DNA of 10,493 nucleotides from Capsulimonas sp. (lineage in GTDB: Bacteria > Armatimonadota > Armatimonadia > Armatimonadales > Capsulimonadaceae), in NCBI GenBank assembly GCA_025963815.1, contig JAOQAA010000233.1:1-10493 (forward strand), written 5' to 3'. A model generated the notes under the pieces. It saw only the letters and a list, made by a program, of their open reading frames with translations. It made no database searches and had not been told where the DNA came from. A program made the translations under genes and the position numbers. The number at the start of each line of letters is the position of its first letter. Position 1 is the first letter of the stretch. Positions 1 through 9,796 of this stretch are shown piece after piece.

Positions 1-633
1 ATATCCCCAGGTAAAGCTGGAATCGGCGGCGTCCGAGTAGGAGCAGGGATTCCAGGGCATGAACTCGATCGCATTGATCCCAAGCGACTGAAGATAGTCC
101 AGCTTGCGGACAATCGTCTGCAAGGGCGCTTCGTTCTTTTTACGGATGTTCGCCGTGAAATCGTCGATCATCAGCTCATAGATGCGCAGGTCTTGATACG
201 GAAGGCGCCTGGCGAGGCGCTTGACCTCGGCAGCCTTGCCGCCGACGACAAATCCCGAATTCTGGTGCTTCGCGCCGCCGCAACGGCCGCACGGATCGCA
301 TACCATGCGCGTCTCGCCGTTCTCGAACTCGACTTTATATTTATATTCGTAAAATCCGTCGGGTAATTTTTCGACCTGCGCAGTATACACGACGCCTTTA
401 ACAATGTTGTCGCGGGGATCGGTATAGTCGGTGGGCAGAAGCTCGATCGCTGAGCTGTCGTCCCATTCTTTCGTCTCAGGATTCTGAAAGCTTCCCATGA
501 CTGAGATACGGGTAATTCGGGGCAGCCCGCCCGCTTCATATTGCTTCGGGTCTTTCGACGCATCAGGGAGGAACAACTTGAATGTGACGGTCTTTTTCTC
601 GTGGTCGGGAAGGGCTCCAAACTGCTCGTACAT
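1..633 (-). CDS. GH13 alpha-amylase/pullulanase-like glycosidase, N-terminal part (cut at left edge)
   Basis: The minus strand is open from ATG at 633 to the window edge (211 codons, no stop). Residues about 15-140 look like a CBM48/E-set starch-binding domain: ISVMGSFQN near 43-51, an EYKYKVEFENGETRMV strand pair just before 112, then CDPCGRCGG at 112-120 and HQNSGFVVG, a spot where relatives carry a DP...GG...NS.FVV signature. The GH13 barrel follows: IYELMIDDFT from 151, then KLDYLQSLGINAIEFMPW ending at 194, which is the conserved beta-2 region, and SFTWGY at the edge. The family hydrolyses or rearranges alpha-glucans; the catalytic Asp/Glu residues lie outside the window, so substrate and exact activity are open. 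No signal peptide is visible, so a cytoplasmic glycogen or starch role is likely (inference). The start is supported by an AGAAAG-type SD and a promoter about 20 bp upstream. Local G+C is lower than elsewhere (26 of 60 bases at 301-360). Three closely spaced Cys (112, 115, 118) are unusual. Confidence 0.85.
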   Translation of the reverse strand, partial: MYEQFGALPDHEKKTVTFKLFLPDASKDPKQYEAGGLPRITRISVMGSFQNPETKEWDDSSAIELLPTDYTDPRDNIVKGVVYTAQVEKLPDGFYEYKYKVEFENGETRMVCDPCGRCGGAKHQNSGFVVGGKAAEVKRLARRLPYQDLRIYELMIDDFTANIRKKNEAPLQTIVRKLDYLQSLGINAIEFMPWNPCSYSDAADSSFTWGY

Positions 634-657
634 GGGCTCGATCTTTCTAATCGTGGG

Positions 658-687
658 AGTATATGCTTGTTTATTCCCGTTTATGAA
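658..687 (-). promoter_or_regulatory. Candidate sigma70-type promoter of the GH13 gene
   Basis: Read on the minus strand, TTCATA (682-687, 4/6 match to TTGACA) and TATACT (658-663, 5/6 match to TATAAT) are separated by 18 bp. The predicted transcript start, near 651, gives an 18-nt leader that just accommodates the AGAAAG ribosome site before the ATG at 633. The consensus assumes a standard housekeeping sigma factor. Confidence 0.5.
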
Positions 688-741
688 AAAGGTCTAACTT
701 GGAGCCGGCAAAATTTGTTACCTCCAAGGGCTGCGGCGCCC

Positions 742-747
742 TATAAT
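742..747 (+). promoter_or_regulatory. Consensus -10 box (TATAAT) directly before the amidase start
   Basis: A perfect TATAAT ends six bases before the ATG at 754, so transcription would begin at or very near the A of the start codon. No good -35 is seen: TTACCT at 718-723 has an 18-bp spacer but only 3/6 matches, and TTGTTA at 715-720 has a 21-bp spacer. There is no SD in the bases just before the ATG; the nearest purine run, AAGGG at 726-730, is 23 nt away. A leaderless message is the simplest reading, but it is inference. Confidence 0.45.
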
Positions 748-753
748 GATCCT

Positions 754-1338
754 ATGCGTAAACGTATTATCTTTCTGGTCCTCGTCGCTGCGGCCTTGAT
801 TCTTACAGTCTTCGTTGTTCGGCAGGCGCGTCAGCGCGAGCAGTGGGCGCGTGTGGATCGCTTTTATCCTTTTGTGCCATCGCCTCATGTCAGCCCACGT
901 CCGTTCTGGACGAATATCGATTGTGTCGTCGTCCACGCCACGGCAGGGACAAGATTCGATTCCGCCGTCACCATCTTCCAAAGCCCTAAGTCGCGTGTTT
1001 CCGCGCATTATATCGTCGGCAAGGATGGGCGTGTGGTGCAGATGGTCTCGATTGGCATGCAGTCCTGGCATGCGGGCAGCTCCTCCTTGGACGGCGCTCC
1101 CAGGGTAAACGTATACAGTGTCGGGATCGAAATGGTGAACCGAAACGACGGAATAGACCCTTATCCGGACGTGCAGTACAAGGCGGTTGCGGGGATTATC
1201 CGCCGCCTGCGCACGGTCTGTGATATTCCGGCCAGCCGCATCGTTTCCCACGCTCAGATCGCGCTTCCTAAGGGGCGCAAGTCCGATCCGCGCGGCTTCG
1301 ACTTTGCGAAGTTGAGACGCCTCTGCGGCAAAGTCTGA
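754..1338 (+). CDS. Membrane-anchored N-acetylmuramoyl-L-alanine amidase (amidase_2/PGRP fold)
   Basis: This 194-residue protein should cleave the amide bond between N-acetylmuramic acid and the L-Ala of the peptide stem in peptidoglycan. Residues 5-22 form a hydrophobic helix behind MRKR, with no clear signal-peptidase or lipobox site, so it is probably a signal anchor that leaves the enzyme in the periplasm or at the outer face. The amidase_2 domain spans about 52-190. Expected zinc ligands are H61 (VVVHATAG), H166 (IVSHAQIA) and D178. K176-x-D178 matches the Lys-x-Asp/Cys pair of AmpD and T7 lysozyme, and Y86 in SAHYIVGKDG sits where T7 lysozyme has its catalytic Tyr. H106 is in the family WHAG motif. 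The reading frame stays open upstream to 541, but that part is antisense to the GH13 gene; the MRKR start before the hydrophobic helix is preferred. Whether it acts in recycling, remodelling or defence cannot be told. It has no partner gene downstream. Confidence 0.88.
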   Translation: MRKRIIFLVLVAAALILTVFVVRQARQREQWARVDRFYPFVPSPHVSPRPFWTNIDCVVVHATAGTRFDSAVTIFQSPKSRVSAHYIVGKDGRVVQMVSIGMQSWHAGSSSLDGAPRVNVYSVGIEMVNRNDGIDPYPDVQYKAVAGIIRRLRTVCDIPASRIVSHAQIALPKGRKSDPRGFDFAKLRRLCGKV

Positions 1339-1356
1339 GTCGAGGCCGTGCGCGGG

Positions 1357-1362
1357 TATAAT
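1357..1362 (+). promoter_or_regulatory. Candidate -10 box in the mfd leader
   Basis: TATAAT (perfect consensus, within TATAATAAT) lies 18 bp after the amidase stop. Its expected start point near 1369 would give mfd a leader of about 120 nt. No convincing -35 is seen 16-18 bp upstream (1334-1339 reads TCTGAG). This is the only promoter-like site I find between the two genes. Confidence 0.4.
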
Positions 1363-1385
1363 AATACGTTGAACACAAATATTGA

Positions 1386-1420
1386 GGCTTGGGCGGTTTT
1401 AAGACCGCCGAGGCCCTTTT
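1386..1420 (+). terminator. Hairpin plus short T run: intrinsic terminator of the amidase gene or attenuator of mfd
   Basis: GGCTT (1386-1390) pairs with AGGCC (1411-1415, one G-T wobble), and GGCGGT (1392-1397) pairs with ACCGCC (1404-1409). One G/G mismatch lies between the two helices and a 6-nt loop, TTTAAG, closes them. TTTT at 1417-1420 follows after one C. The stem is strong but the T tract is short, so termination may be partial. It lies 48 bp after the amidase stop and 69 bp before mfd, downstream of the TATAAT at 1357. Confidence 0.6.
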
Positions 1421-1488
1421 GTGCGTCTGAGGCGTTTCTTGCGTCCGGGACGTACGCTCCCCTGTTTTCCCGTGGAAGGAACTAACGG

Positions 1489-5094
<3,606 letters not shown>

Positions 5095-5134
5095 AATAAC
5101 TGATGTTACGCAATGGGCAGCCTGCGCATAAGAT

Positions 5135-5284
5135 TAAGATAGCCGGCGACTGAAGTCGCGCCTAGAAAAGCACGATGTGCCCCTCCGGGCACTCCAGAAA
5201 AGAAACGCAATCGCGAGGTTTCTGGAGTCCACGGAGGTGGACATCGTGCACTTCTAGGCGCGACTTCAGTCGCCGGCTATCTTA
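5135..5284. repeat. 150-bp near-perfect palindrome with nested hairpins (MITE/REP-like element)
   Basis: Arms 5135-5200 and 5219-5284 are reverse complements at 60 of 66 positions with no indel, around an 18-nt loop (5201-5218). Each arm also holds two smaller hairpins. The outer ones are GCGACT-GA-AGTCGC at 5146-5159 and its mate at 5260-5273. The inner ones are GTGCCC-CTCC-GGGCAC at 5177-5192 and GTCCAC-GGAG-GTGGAC at 5227-5242. The inner hairpin sequences differ between arms, yet each is a perfect 6-bp stem. The element sits in the convergent gap between mfd and the GGDEF-EAL gene, 40 bp after the mfd stop. No ORF, T tract or clear target-site duplication is seen. It may be a non-autonomous mobile repeat or an mRNA 3'-end structure; copies elsewhere cannot be checked here. 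Confidence 0.85.
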
Positions 5285-5317
5285 CTTCGAGGACGCATAG
5301 TGCAGAATTCTTAACAA

Positions 5318-7744
5318 TCATGCGGCGCGGCGTTCGTCCGAAATGTCGCTGTCCCCTTGTAACACGGCGGATTGGTTCGTGAGCAGCGCTGTTAGCGCGA
5401 GGCTGGTGATGGGACGGGAGAAGAGGTAGCCCTGGCCGTGGTCGCAGCCCATGGCGCGCAGGAGGGCGTGCTGTTCGTCGGTCTCGATGCCCTCGCTGGT
5501 GACGCGCAGGTTCAGCGCCTTGGCGAGCGTCATGATCGCCTGGACGATCGCGTCGGATTCACTGCTGCTGCCTAGTCGCTGCACGAACGATTGGTCGATC
5601 TTGAGCGTGTCCACGGGGAAGTTCGCCAGATACGACATGGACGAGTAGCCGGTGCCGAAATCGTCCACGGCCAGATGCACGCCGAGCGCCTTGATCTGCT
5701 CCAGCTTGGCGATTGTGTCTTCCGGGTGTGACGACATCAGGCTTTCCGTAATTTCCAGCTTGAGGCTGGAGGGCGGCAGACCCGAACGGTCCAAAATCTC
5801 CGCGATTTCTTCGATCAAGCCTTCTTGCTGAAACTGCCGTGTCGAAAGGTTGACGCCGATCAGAAGCGAGAGGTTCTCCGGGCTGCTTTCGCGCCACTCC
5901 TGGCCCTGACGACACGCTTCCTCCAGAACCCATTTGCCGAGCGGAACAATCAGGCCTGTCTCCTCGGCAATCGGGATAAACTTGCCCGGCGGGATCAAAC
6001 CGCGTGTCGGGTGTTCCCAGCGGACCAGCGCTTCCACTTCGCTGATCTGCTGAGTACTCAGCGCGATGATCGGCTGATAGTGCAGCCGCAGTTGTCCCTG
6101 CTCGATCGCACGGCGCAGCTCGCTTTCCAGCTCCAGCCGCTCGGCGGCGCGGGCGGTCATACTGCGATCGAACGTCACAGTGGCCGCTTTGCCGTCCGCT
6201 TTCGCCTGATACATCGCGATATCGGCGTCCCGCAGCAGGCCGTTGGCGTCTCCGCTGCTGTCCAGGCTGAGCGCCACGCCGATGCTGGCGGTCACAAACA
6301 TGTCCCGCCCCTGGATGCAAAGAGGCTTGCGCATTTCTTCGGCTACCCGCGCCGCGATCTCCAACGCTTCGCCGGGGGCGGCGTCTTCCAGAAGAATCGC
6401 GAACTCGTCGCCGCCAAAACGCGCCACCGTATCCTGCTGACGGACTTTGGAGCTCAGGCGCTCGGCGACGATGGTGAGAAGGTCATCGCCGGCTTCGTGC
6501 CCCAGGCTATCGTTGACGATTTTGAAATTGTCGAGATCGATAAAGAGTACGGCGACGTCCTGCCCGTGACGGCGCGAGCGCGCCAGCGCCCGGTCTAAGC
6601 GGTCGAGAAGCAACGCGCGGTTAGGAAGCCCCGTCAGCACGTCGTGAAAGGCCTGATGCTTGAGCTGCTCTTCAAAGGCGTCCCGCTCCATGATGTCCCG
6701 AAATGTCAGCGTGAAGCCGGCGACAGCGGAGTCGGCCAGCTGGTTGTTGATGATCACCTCGGAGTTGCGCCACGAGCCATCATTGTGGCGCAGGCGCAGC
6801 TGCGTCGAGACATTGCGTCCCGGAAGCTCCAGCGCCTGCGCGAGCAGAGCTTCGGAGCGCGCCAGATCGTCCGGATGAACCCAGTCGCGCCCCTGTGTTC
6901 CGAGCGTGTTTTCTACGGAAAAACCCCAAATCGAAGTGATCGCCGAACTGATGTAACTGACTTTGCCGTCCTGGTTCAGAATGGCGAAAACATCTTGTGA
7001 GTTGGTGATAATGGCGCGGAAGCGCTGTTCGCGCTCCTGCAGCGCCGACTGCGCCAGACAGCGTTCGGCGACTTCGCCTTCCAAATTGCGCAGGACTCGG
7101 GTGAGATAGCGTGTGGTGAAAAGGCCGATCGCGGCGCCGGCCGCGAGAGCGGCGATCAAGAGCCCGATCACCCAGGCCTTGCTCTGCACATAATGCTGCC
7201 GCATACGGTGGCCGTACCAGACGCCGTGGCGGTAGTTCCATTCGGCCATCTGTTCCGTGACGCCGCGCATGTGCAGAAAACGCGCCCGCATCGGCCCGCT
7301 CAGCTCCGCATAGGACCGATCCTTATTCCCAAGCCTGCTGATCGGAACCACCGTCTTGTGCATCGCCAGATAGCTGCTCCAGTCGTTCTGCAGGATCTGG
7401 AAGTTATCTCGGTCGACAGGATCGAGCACCGTGCGACCGTACTCCTGAAGCCCTTTTGCTGTGCTTGCCTCGGCGGCGAACATATCACGCTCCAGCGCCG
7501 GCTGATCGGCGTCGGGGGCCAGCGCATGCTCCATCTCCAGCGTGCGCAGCCGCCGCGCATTGACATGGAATTCGCCCAGCCATTTCTCCCCGGTAACGAC
7601 TTCGTTCAGCATCGCCTCAGACGTTTGCGTCATAATCGACATCTGCGCAAGCGCCATCGCGCCGACAAGCGACGCCAAAAGAAGACAAAGCCCAAAGCCG
7701 CCAATCAGCTTCGACCCCGTGGTCAATTTCCGAAAGCAGTTCAT
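5318..7744 (-). CDS. Membrane sensor-PAS-GGDEF-EAL protein, cyclic-di-GMP synthase/phosphodiesterase
   Basis: The 808-residue protein has a transmembrane helix at about 12-35, an extracytoplasmic, mostly helical segment (36-188) resembling the four-helix sensor of chemoreceptors, a second helix at about 190-210, a PAS domain (236-350), GGDEF (about 362-525) and EAL (about 536-785). The diguanylate cyclase motif GGDEF (444-448) is intact, and RQQD (435-438) lies five residues before it, matching the product-inhibition I-site. The phosphodiesterase residues are also present: EAL 571-573, N632, E664, D694-D695 (DDFGTGYSS), K715, E751 and Q771. Both activities are therefore plausible, with the net direction set by the sensor or PAS ligand (inference). 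It should control the switch between motility and surface attachment. The start at 7744 is chosen over the in-frame ATG at 7804 because AAGGA lies 6 nt upstream and the protein then begins MNCFRKLTTGSKL, a typical opening for such sensors. Single-gene unit, convergent with mfd. Confidence 0.95.
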   Translation of the reverse strand: MNCFRKLTTGSKLIGGFGLCLLLASLVGAMALAQMSIMTQTSEAMLNEVVTGEKWLGEFHVNARRLRTLEMEHALAPDADQPALERDMFAAEASTAKGLQEYGRTVLDPVDRDNFQILQNDWSSYLAMHKTVVPISRLGNKDRSYAELSGPMRARFLHMRGVTEQMAEWNYRHGVWYGHRMRQHYVQSKAWVIGLLIAALAAGAAIGLFTTRYLTRVLRNLEGEVAERCLAQSALQEREQRFRAIITNSQDVFAILNQDGKVSYISSAITSIWGFSVENTLGTQGRDWVHPDDLARSEALLAQALELPGRNVSTQLRLRHNDGSWRNSEVIINNQLADSAVAGFTLTFRDIMERDAFEEQLKHQAFHDVLTGLPNRALLLDRLDRALARSRRHGQDVAVLFIDLDNFKIVNDSLGHEAGDDLLTIVAERLSSKVRQQDTVARFGGDEFAILLEDAAPGEALEIAARVAEEMRKPLCIQGRDMFVTASIGVALSLDSSGDANGLLRDADIAMYQAKADGKAATVTFDRSMTARAAERLELESELRRAIEQGQLRLHYQPIIALSTQQISEVEALVRWEHPTRGLIPPGKFIPIAEETGLIVPLGKWVLEEACRQGQEWRESSPENLSLLIGVNLSTRQFQQEGLIEEIAEILDRSGLPPSSLKLEITESLMSSHPEDTIAKLEQIKALGVHLAVDDFGTGYSSMSYLANFPVDTLKIDQSFVQRLGSSSESDAIVQAIMTLAKALNLRVTSEGIETDEQHALLRAMGCDHGQGYLFSRPITSLALTALLTNQSAVLQGDSDISDERRAA

Positions 7745-7750
7745 GAAAAA

Positions 7751-7755
7751 TCCTT
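7751..7755 (-). promoter_or_regulatory. Ribosome binding site deciding the GGDEF-EAL start
   Basis: On the minus strand AAGGA is followed by six bases and the ATG at 7744. No comparable site precedes the alternative ATG at 7804, which would add 20 residues unlike the usual sensor N-terminus. Confidence 0.75.
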
Positions 7756-7848
7756 GCGCGCCCTTTGTCGTTAGCTGGGTAATTCCGCGGAAGTGCCGGC
7801 GCATGGACCGAAAACGAATTCCCCCGATACAAAACGGTTAGCCGCTAT

Positions 7849-7854
7849 TTTATA
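7849..7854 (-). promoter_or_regulatory. Weak candidate -10 box of the GGDEF-EAL gene
   Basis: TATAAA on the minus strand (5/6 match to TATAAT) lies in an AT-rich patch of the 194-bp gap between ada and this gene, about 105 bp before the chosen start. No good -35 hexamer is seen 17 bp upstream. The same gap holds a small CTTCG/CGAAG hairpin at 7872-7886 without a T tract, and nothing else I can name. Confidence 0.25.
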
Positions 7855-7938
7855 TCGGACGATGGATTGTTCTTCGATAGACGAAGGTTCGGGATGTTCA
7901 TGAAATTCTTATCGGATGCGATCAAATTTCCCCGTGTG

Positions 7939-9024
7939 TCATGCTCCCGCCTCCCGGTCCAGCAGGGCGCGTTTGCGCTCTACGCCCCAGCGGTAGCCGG
8001 ATAGGGCGCCGTCGGCGCGGACGACCCGGTGGCAGGGGATCGCGACGGCGAGGGCGTTTGCGGCGCAGGCCTGGGCGACGGCGCGGACGGCTTTGGGGCG
8101 ACCGATTCGGGCGGCGATGTCGGCGTAGCTGGCGATTGAGCCGGGGGCGATCTCGCGGAGGGCTTGCCAGACTTGCTGCTGGAAGGCCGTCCCTCGGATG
8201 TCAAGCGGTAGGTCGAGGCCGTGCGTGGGGGATTCGATGAGACCGATGACCTGGGCGATGGTTGCTTCGAACTCTTGGTCGCCGCCGATGATCTGCGCTT
8301 TCGGAAATCGGTCCTGCAAGTCTTGGACCAGAGTGTTGGGATCGTCGCCAAGCAGGATGGCGCAGACGCCTTTCTCGGTCGCCGCGACGAGGATCGCGCC
8401 CAGGGAGCTTTCGCCGACGGCGAAACGGATCGCGGCCCCGGCGCCGCCGCTGCGGAAGGCGGTGGGCGTCATGCCGAGCCGGTCGTTGGATGTTTCATAA
8501 AACCGGCTGCTGGATTGATAGCCGGCTTCATAAATCGCTTCGGAGATATTGGTCCCTTGCGCGATCTGGTCACGGACGCGCCGGGCGCGGTGGGCGTCGG
8601 CGTAGGCTTTCGGGGTGACGCCGGTGACCGATTTGAACAGCCGGTGGAAATGGAAGCGGCTGACGCCGGCGGCTTCGGCGAGTGCGTCGAGGCCAGGCGC
8701 TTCGTCGGACGCTTCGATGATCCGGCATGCTTCGGTAACAGTGGCGGCGTGACGCTGGGCCAGCGCCGTTTCGTTCGGGCGGCATCGCTTGCAGGGGCGG
8801 AATCCGGCCTGTTCGGCGTCGTCGCAGCTGGGGTGGAACCGGACGTTCTCGCGATTCGCCAGCCGCGAGGCGCAGGAGGGGCGGCAGTAAACGCCGGTGG
8901 TCTTGACCGAGTAAAAGAATGCGCCGTCGGCGTCACGGTCGCGCCGCGTGACCGCCTCCCATTTTTCCTCATCGCCCTTGTACGGTTGTGTCCCCGCTTC
9001 GCGCTGCTCCATGATAGATGCCAT
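7939..9024 (-). CDS. ada: Bifunctional Ada: methyl-DNA repair protein and transcriptional activator
   Basis: Ada repairs alkylated DNA by suicidal methyl transfer to its own cysteines and, once methylated at the N-terminus, activates alkylation-response genes. All three modules are present in 361 residues (E. coli Ada is 354). The N-terminal zinc domain has C47 and C51 (GVYCRPSC) and C78 and C81 (CKRC); C47 should be the phosphotriester methyl acceptor. An AraC-type helix-turn-helix domain covers about 90-190 (LAEAAGVSRFHFHRLFK, then GMTPTAFR). The O6-methylguanine methyltransferase domain spans about 200-358, with the acceptor C331 in PCHRV, N323 just before it and R314 as candidate arginine finger. 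The start at 9024 is fixed by AGGAG at 9032-9036, 7 nt upstream; the ATG at codon 5 has no better site. It stands alone: 106 bp from tetR upstream and 194 bp from the GGDEF-EAL gene downstream. Autoregulation is usual for the family, but I see no clear Ada box. Confidence 0.96.
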   Translation of the reverse strand: MASIMEQREAGTQPYKGDEEKWEAVTRRDRDADGAFFYSVKTTGVYCRPSCASRLANRENVRFHPSCDDAEQAGFRPCKRCRPNETALAQRHAATVTEACRIIEASDEAPGLDALAEAAGVSRFHFHRLFKSVTGVTPKAYADAHRARRVRDQIAQGTNISEAIYEAGYQSSSRFYETSNDRLGMTPTAFRSGGAGAAIRFAVGESSLGAILVAATEKGVCAILLGDDPNTLVQDLQDRFPKAQIIGGDQEFEATIAQVIGLIESPTHGLDLPLDIRGTAFQQQVWQALREIAPGSIASYADIAARIGRPKAVRAVAQACAANALAVAIPCHRVVRADGALSGYRWGVERKRALLDREAGA

Positions 9025-9047
9025 TGGATTGCTCCTCTCACCTGTCG

Positions 9048-9083
9048 CGGACGCTTCTCCGTCCGTTTCATGTTCCTAGTATA
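9048..9083 (-). promoter_or_regulatory. Candidate ada -10 box and leader hairpin
   Basis: On the minus strand TATACT (9078-9083, 5/6 match) is followed by a leader of roughly 47 nt. That leader contains CGGACG (9060-9065) and CGTCCG (9048-9053), a perfect 6-bp stem with a 6-nt loop. The hairpin ends 11 nt before the SD AGGAG (9032-9036). There is no good -35 hexamer 17 bp upstream, which would suit an activator-dependent promoter, but absence of a match is weak evidence. Confidence 0.35.
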
Positions 9084-9115
9084 GCGCAGGGGTGACTTGC
9101 GGCGCACTCCGGTCC

Positions 9116-9129
9116 TTGCTGTCCAATCC
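9116..9129. repeat. 14-bp direct repeat, copy 1 (just after the tetR stop)
   Basis: TTGCTGTCCAATCC occurs here, one base outside the tetR stop codon (9131-9133), and again at 9815-9828. On the minus strand this is the 3' flank of tetR. A 14-bp match within 10 kb could arise by chance. Confidence 0.5.
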
Positions 9130-9130
9130 G

Positions 9131-9796
9131 TCACTGACGATGGCGTTCGAGCACTCCACCGGCGATGAGTTCGTGGAATGTTCTCCGCATTTCTTCGTCC
9201 TCCATTAGCCATCGTGTTTCGTGAAGAGGGAACGGCAGCGGGCGGGCGCATCCGAAACACATTCCAAGCTGGAGGCGCGCGCCTTGATGAGCGTCCATCG
9301 GGCGGAAGTGACCGCGCCCTATACCCTCTTCGAGGATCGTCTGGAAATGGCCGACGATTTGGGCGGCTTTCTCGGCGCCGCCGCGTCGAAAGATCGAGGA
9401 GGGCGATCCCGCCTCTCCAGGGCCGTCCAGGGCGCCGTGGGAGAGAATGGCGTCCGCCAGCAGGCGAAAGCCCTCCATGTGACGGTAGTCGGCGACGAAG
9501 CGGCCCGCAGCGTCGTGCGCGGCGAGGAGATTGTCAAGCGCATTGTCCGTAGGCTGATTCGAGGTCTGGACGGCACATAGTAGAGCCTCTAAATCTTCTC
9601 GCAAAACGGCGGCGTAGAGATGCTCTTTGCTGTCGAAATAGCGCGTCACCGTGGACAGAGTCATCTGTGCGGCTTGCGCAACATCGCCGAGAGTCGTGCG
9701 CTGGCAGCCGTTGGCGAGGAGCAGTACGCGCGCCGCCACGAGGATAATACGGATTGTGGCGACGCTCAGGATATCGGCGCCACGGACGTTTTTCAC
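9131..9796 (-). CDS. TetR/AcrR-family transcriptional regulator
   Basis: The 221-residue protein has the N-terminal TetR helix-turn-helix at about 17-66: RIILVAARVLLLANG, TTLGDVAQAAQMTLSTVTRYF and then SKEHLYAAVL, the signature order of the family. The remaining 150 residues are the variable ligand-binding and dimer domain and do not reveal the ligand. The start is GTG at 9796, overlapping the TGA of the upstream gene as GTGA; GAGGAG lies 11 nt before it, a little far, so translational coupling is likely. No ATG alternative precedes the first HTH helix. Such proteins usually repress a nearby gene or their own operon; candidates here are the overlapping AsnC-like gene and ada, but no operator palindrome is obvious in the 106-bp gap toward ada. 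Confidence 0.9.
   Translation of the reverse strand: MKNVRGADILSVATIRIILVAARVLLLANGCQRTTLGDVAQAAQMTLSTVTRYFDSKEHLYAAVLREDLEALLCAVQTSNQPTDNALDNLLAAHDAAGRFVADYRHMEGFRLLADAILSHGALDGPGEAGSPSSIFRRGGAEKAAQIVGHFQTILEEGIGRGHFRPMDAHQGARLQLGMCFGCARPLPFPLHETRWLMEDEEMRRTFHELIAGGVLERHRQ

Noticed and set aside
171..620. Minus-strand 149-codon ORF overlapping the GH13 gene
   Set aside because: It is another frame of the GH13 coding sequence; the GH13 frame shows clear CBM48 and barrel motifs, this one shows only Ser/Arg-rich shadow composition.
541..753. N-terminal extension of the amidase by 71 codons
   Set aside because: The extension is antisense to GH13 codons, carries no domain signal and would bury the signal-anchor helix; the MRKR start at 754 is typical.
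5135..5284. CRISPR array or IS element
   Set aside because: There is a single inverted pair rather than direct repeats with spacers, and no transposase ORF lies between the arms.
5825..6598. 257-codon plus-strand ORF within the GGDEF-EAL gene
   Set aside because: Antisense shadow; the opposite strand encodes the intact catalytic domains.
7745..7804. Twenty-residue N-terminal extension of the GGDEF-EAL protein
   Set aside because: No ribosome site precedes 7804, while AAGGA is correctly spaced before 7744, and the extension is unlike sensor N-termini.
7872..7886. CTTCG/CGAAG hairpin as an ada terminator
   Set aside because: Only five base pairs and no T tract on either strand.
8221..9084. 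287-codon plus-strand ORF across ada
   Set aside because: Gly/Ala/Val-rich antisense shadow of ada without recognisable domains.
9077..9133. Ada box (AAT-N6-GCAA) upstream of ada
   Set aside because: GCAA occurs twice, but the partner triplets six bases upstream read GAT and GAG, not AAT, so the match to the E. coli-type box is too weak to call.
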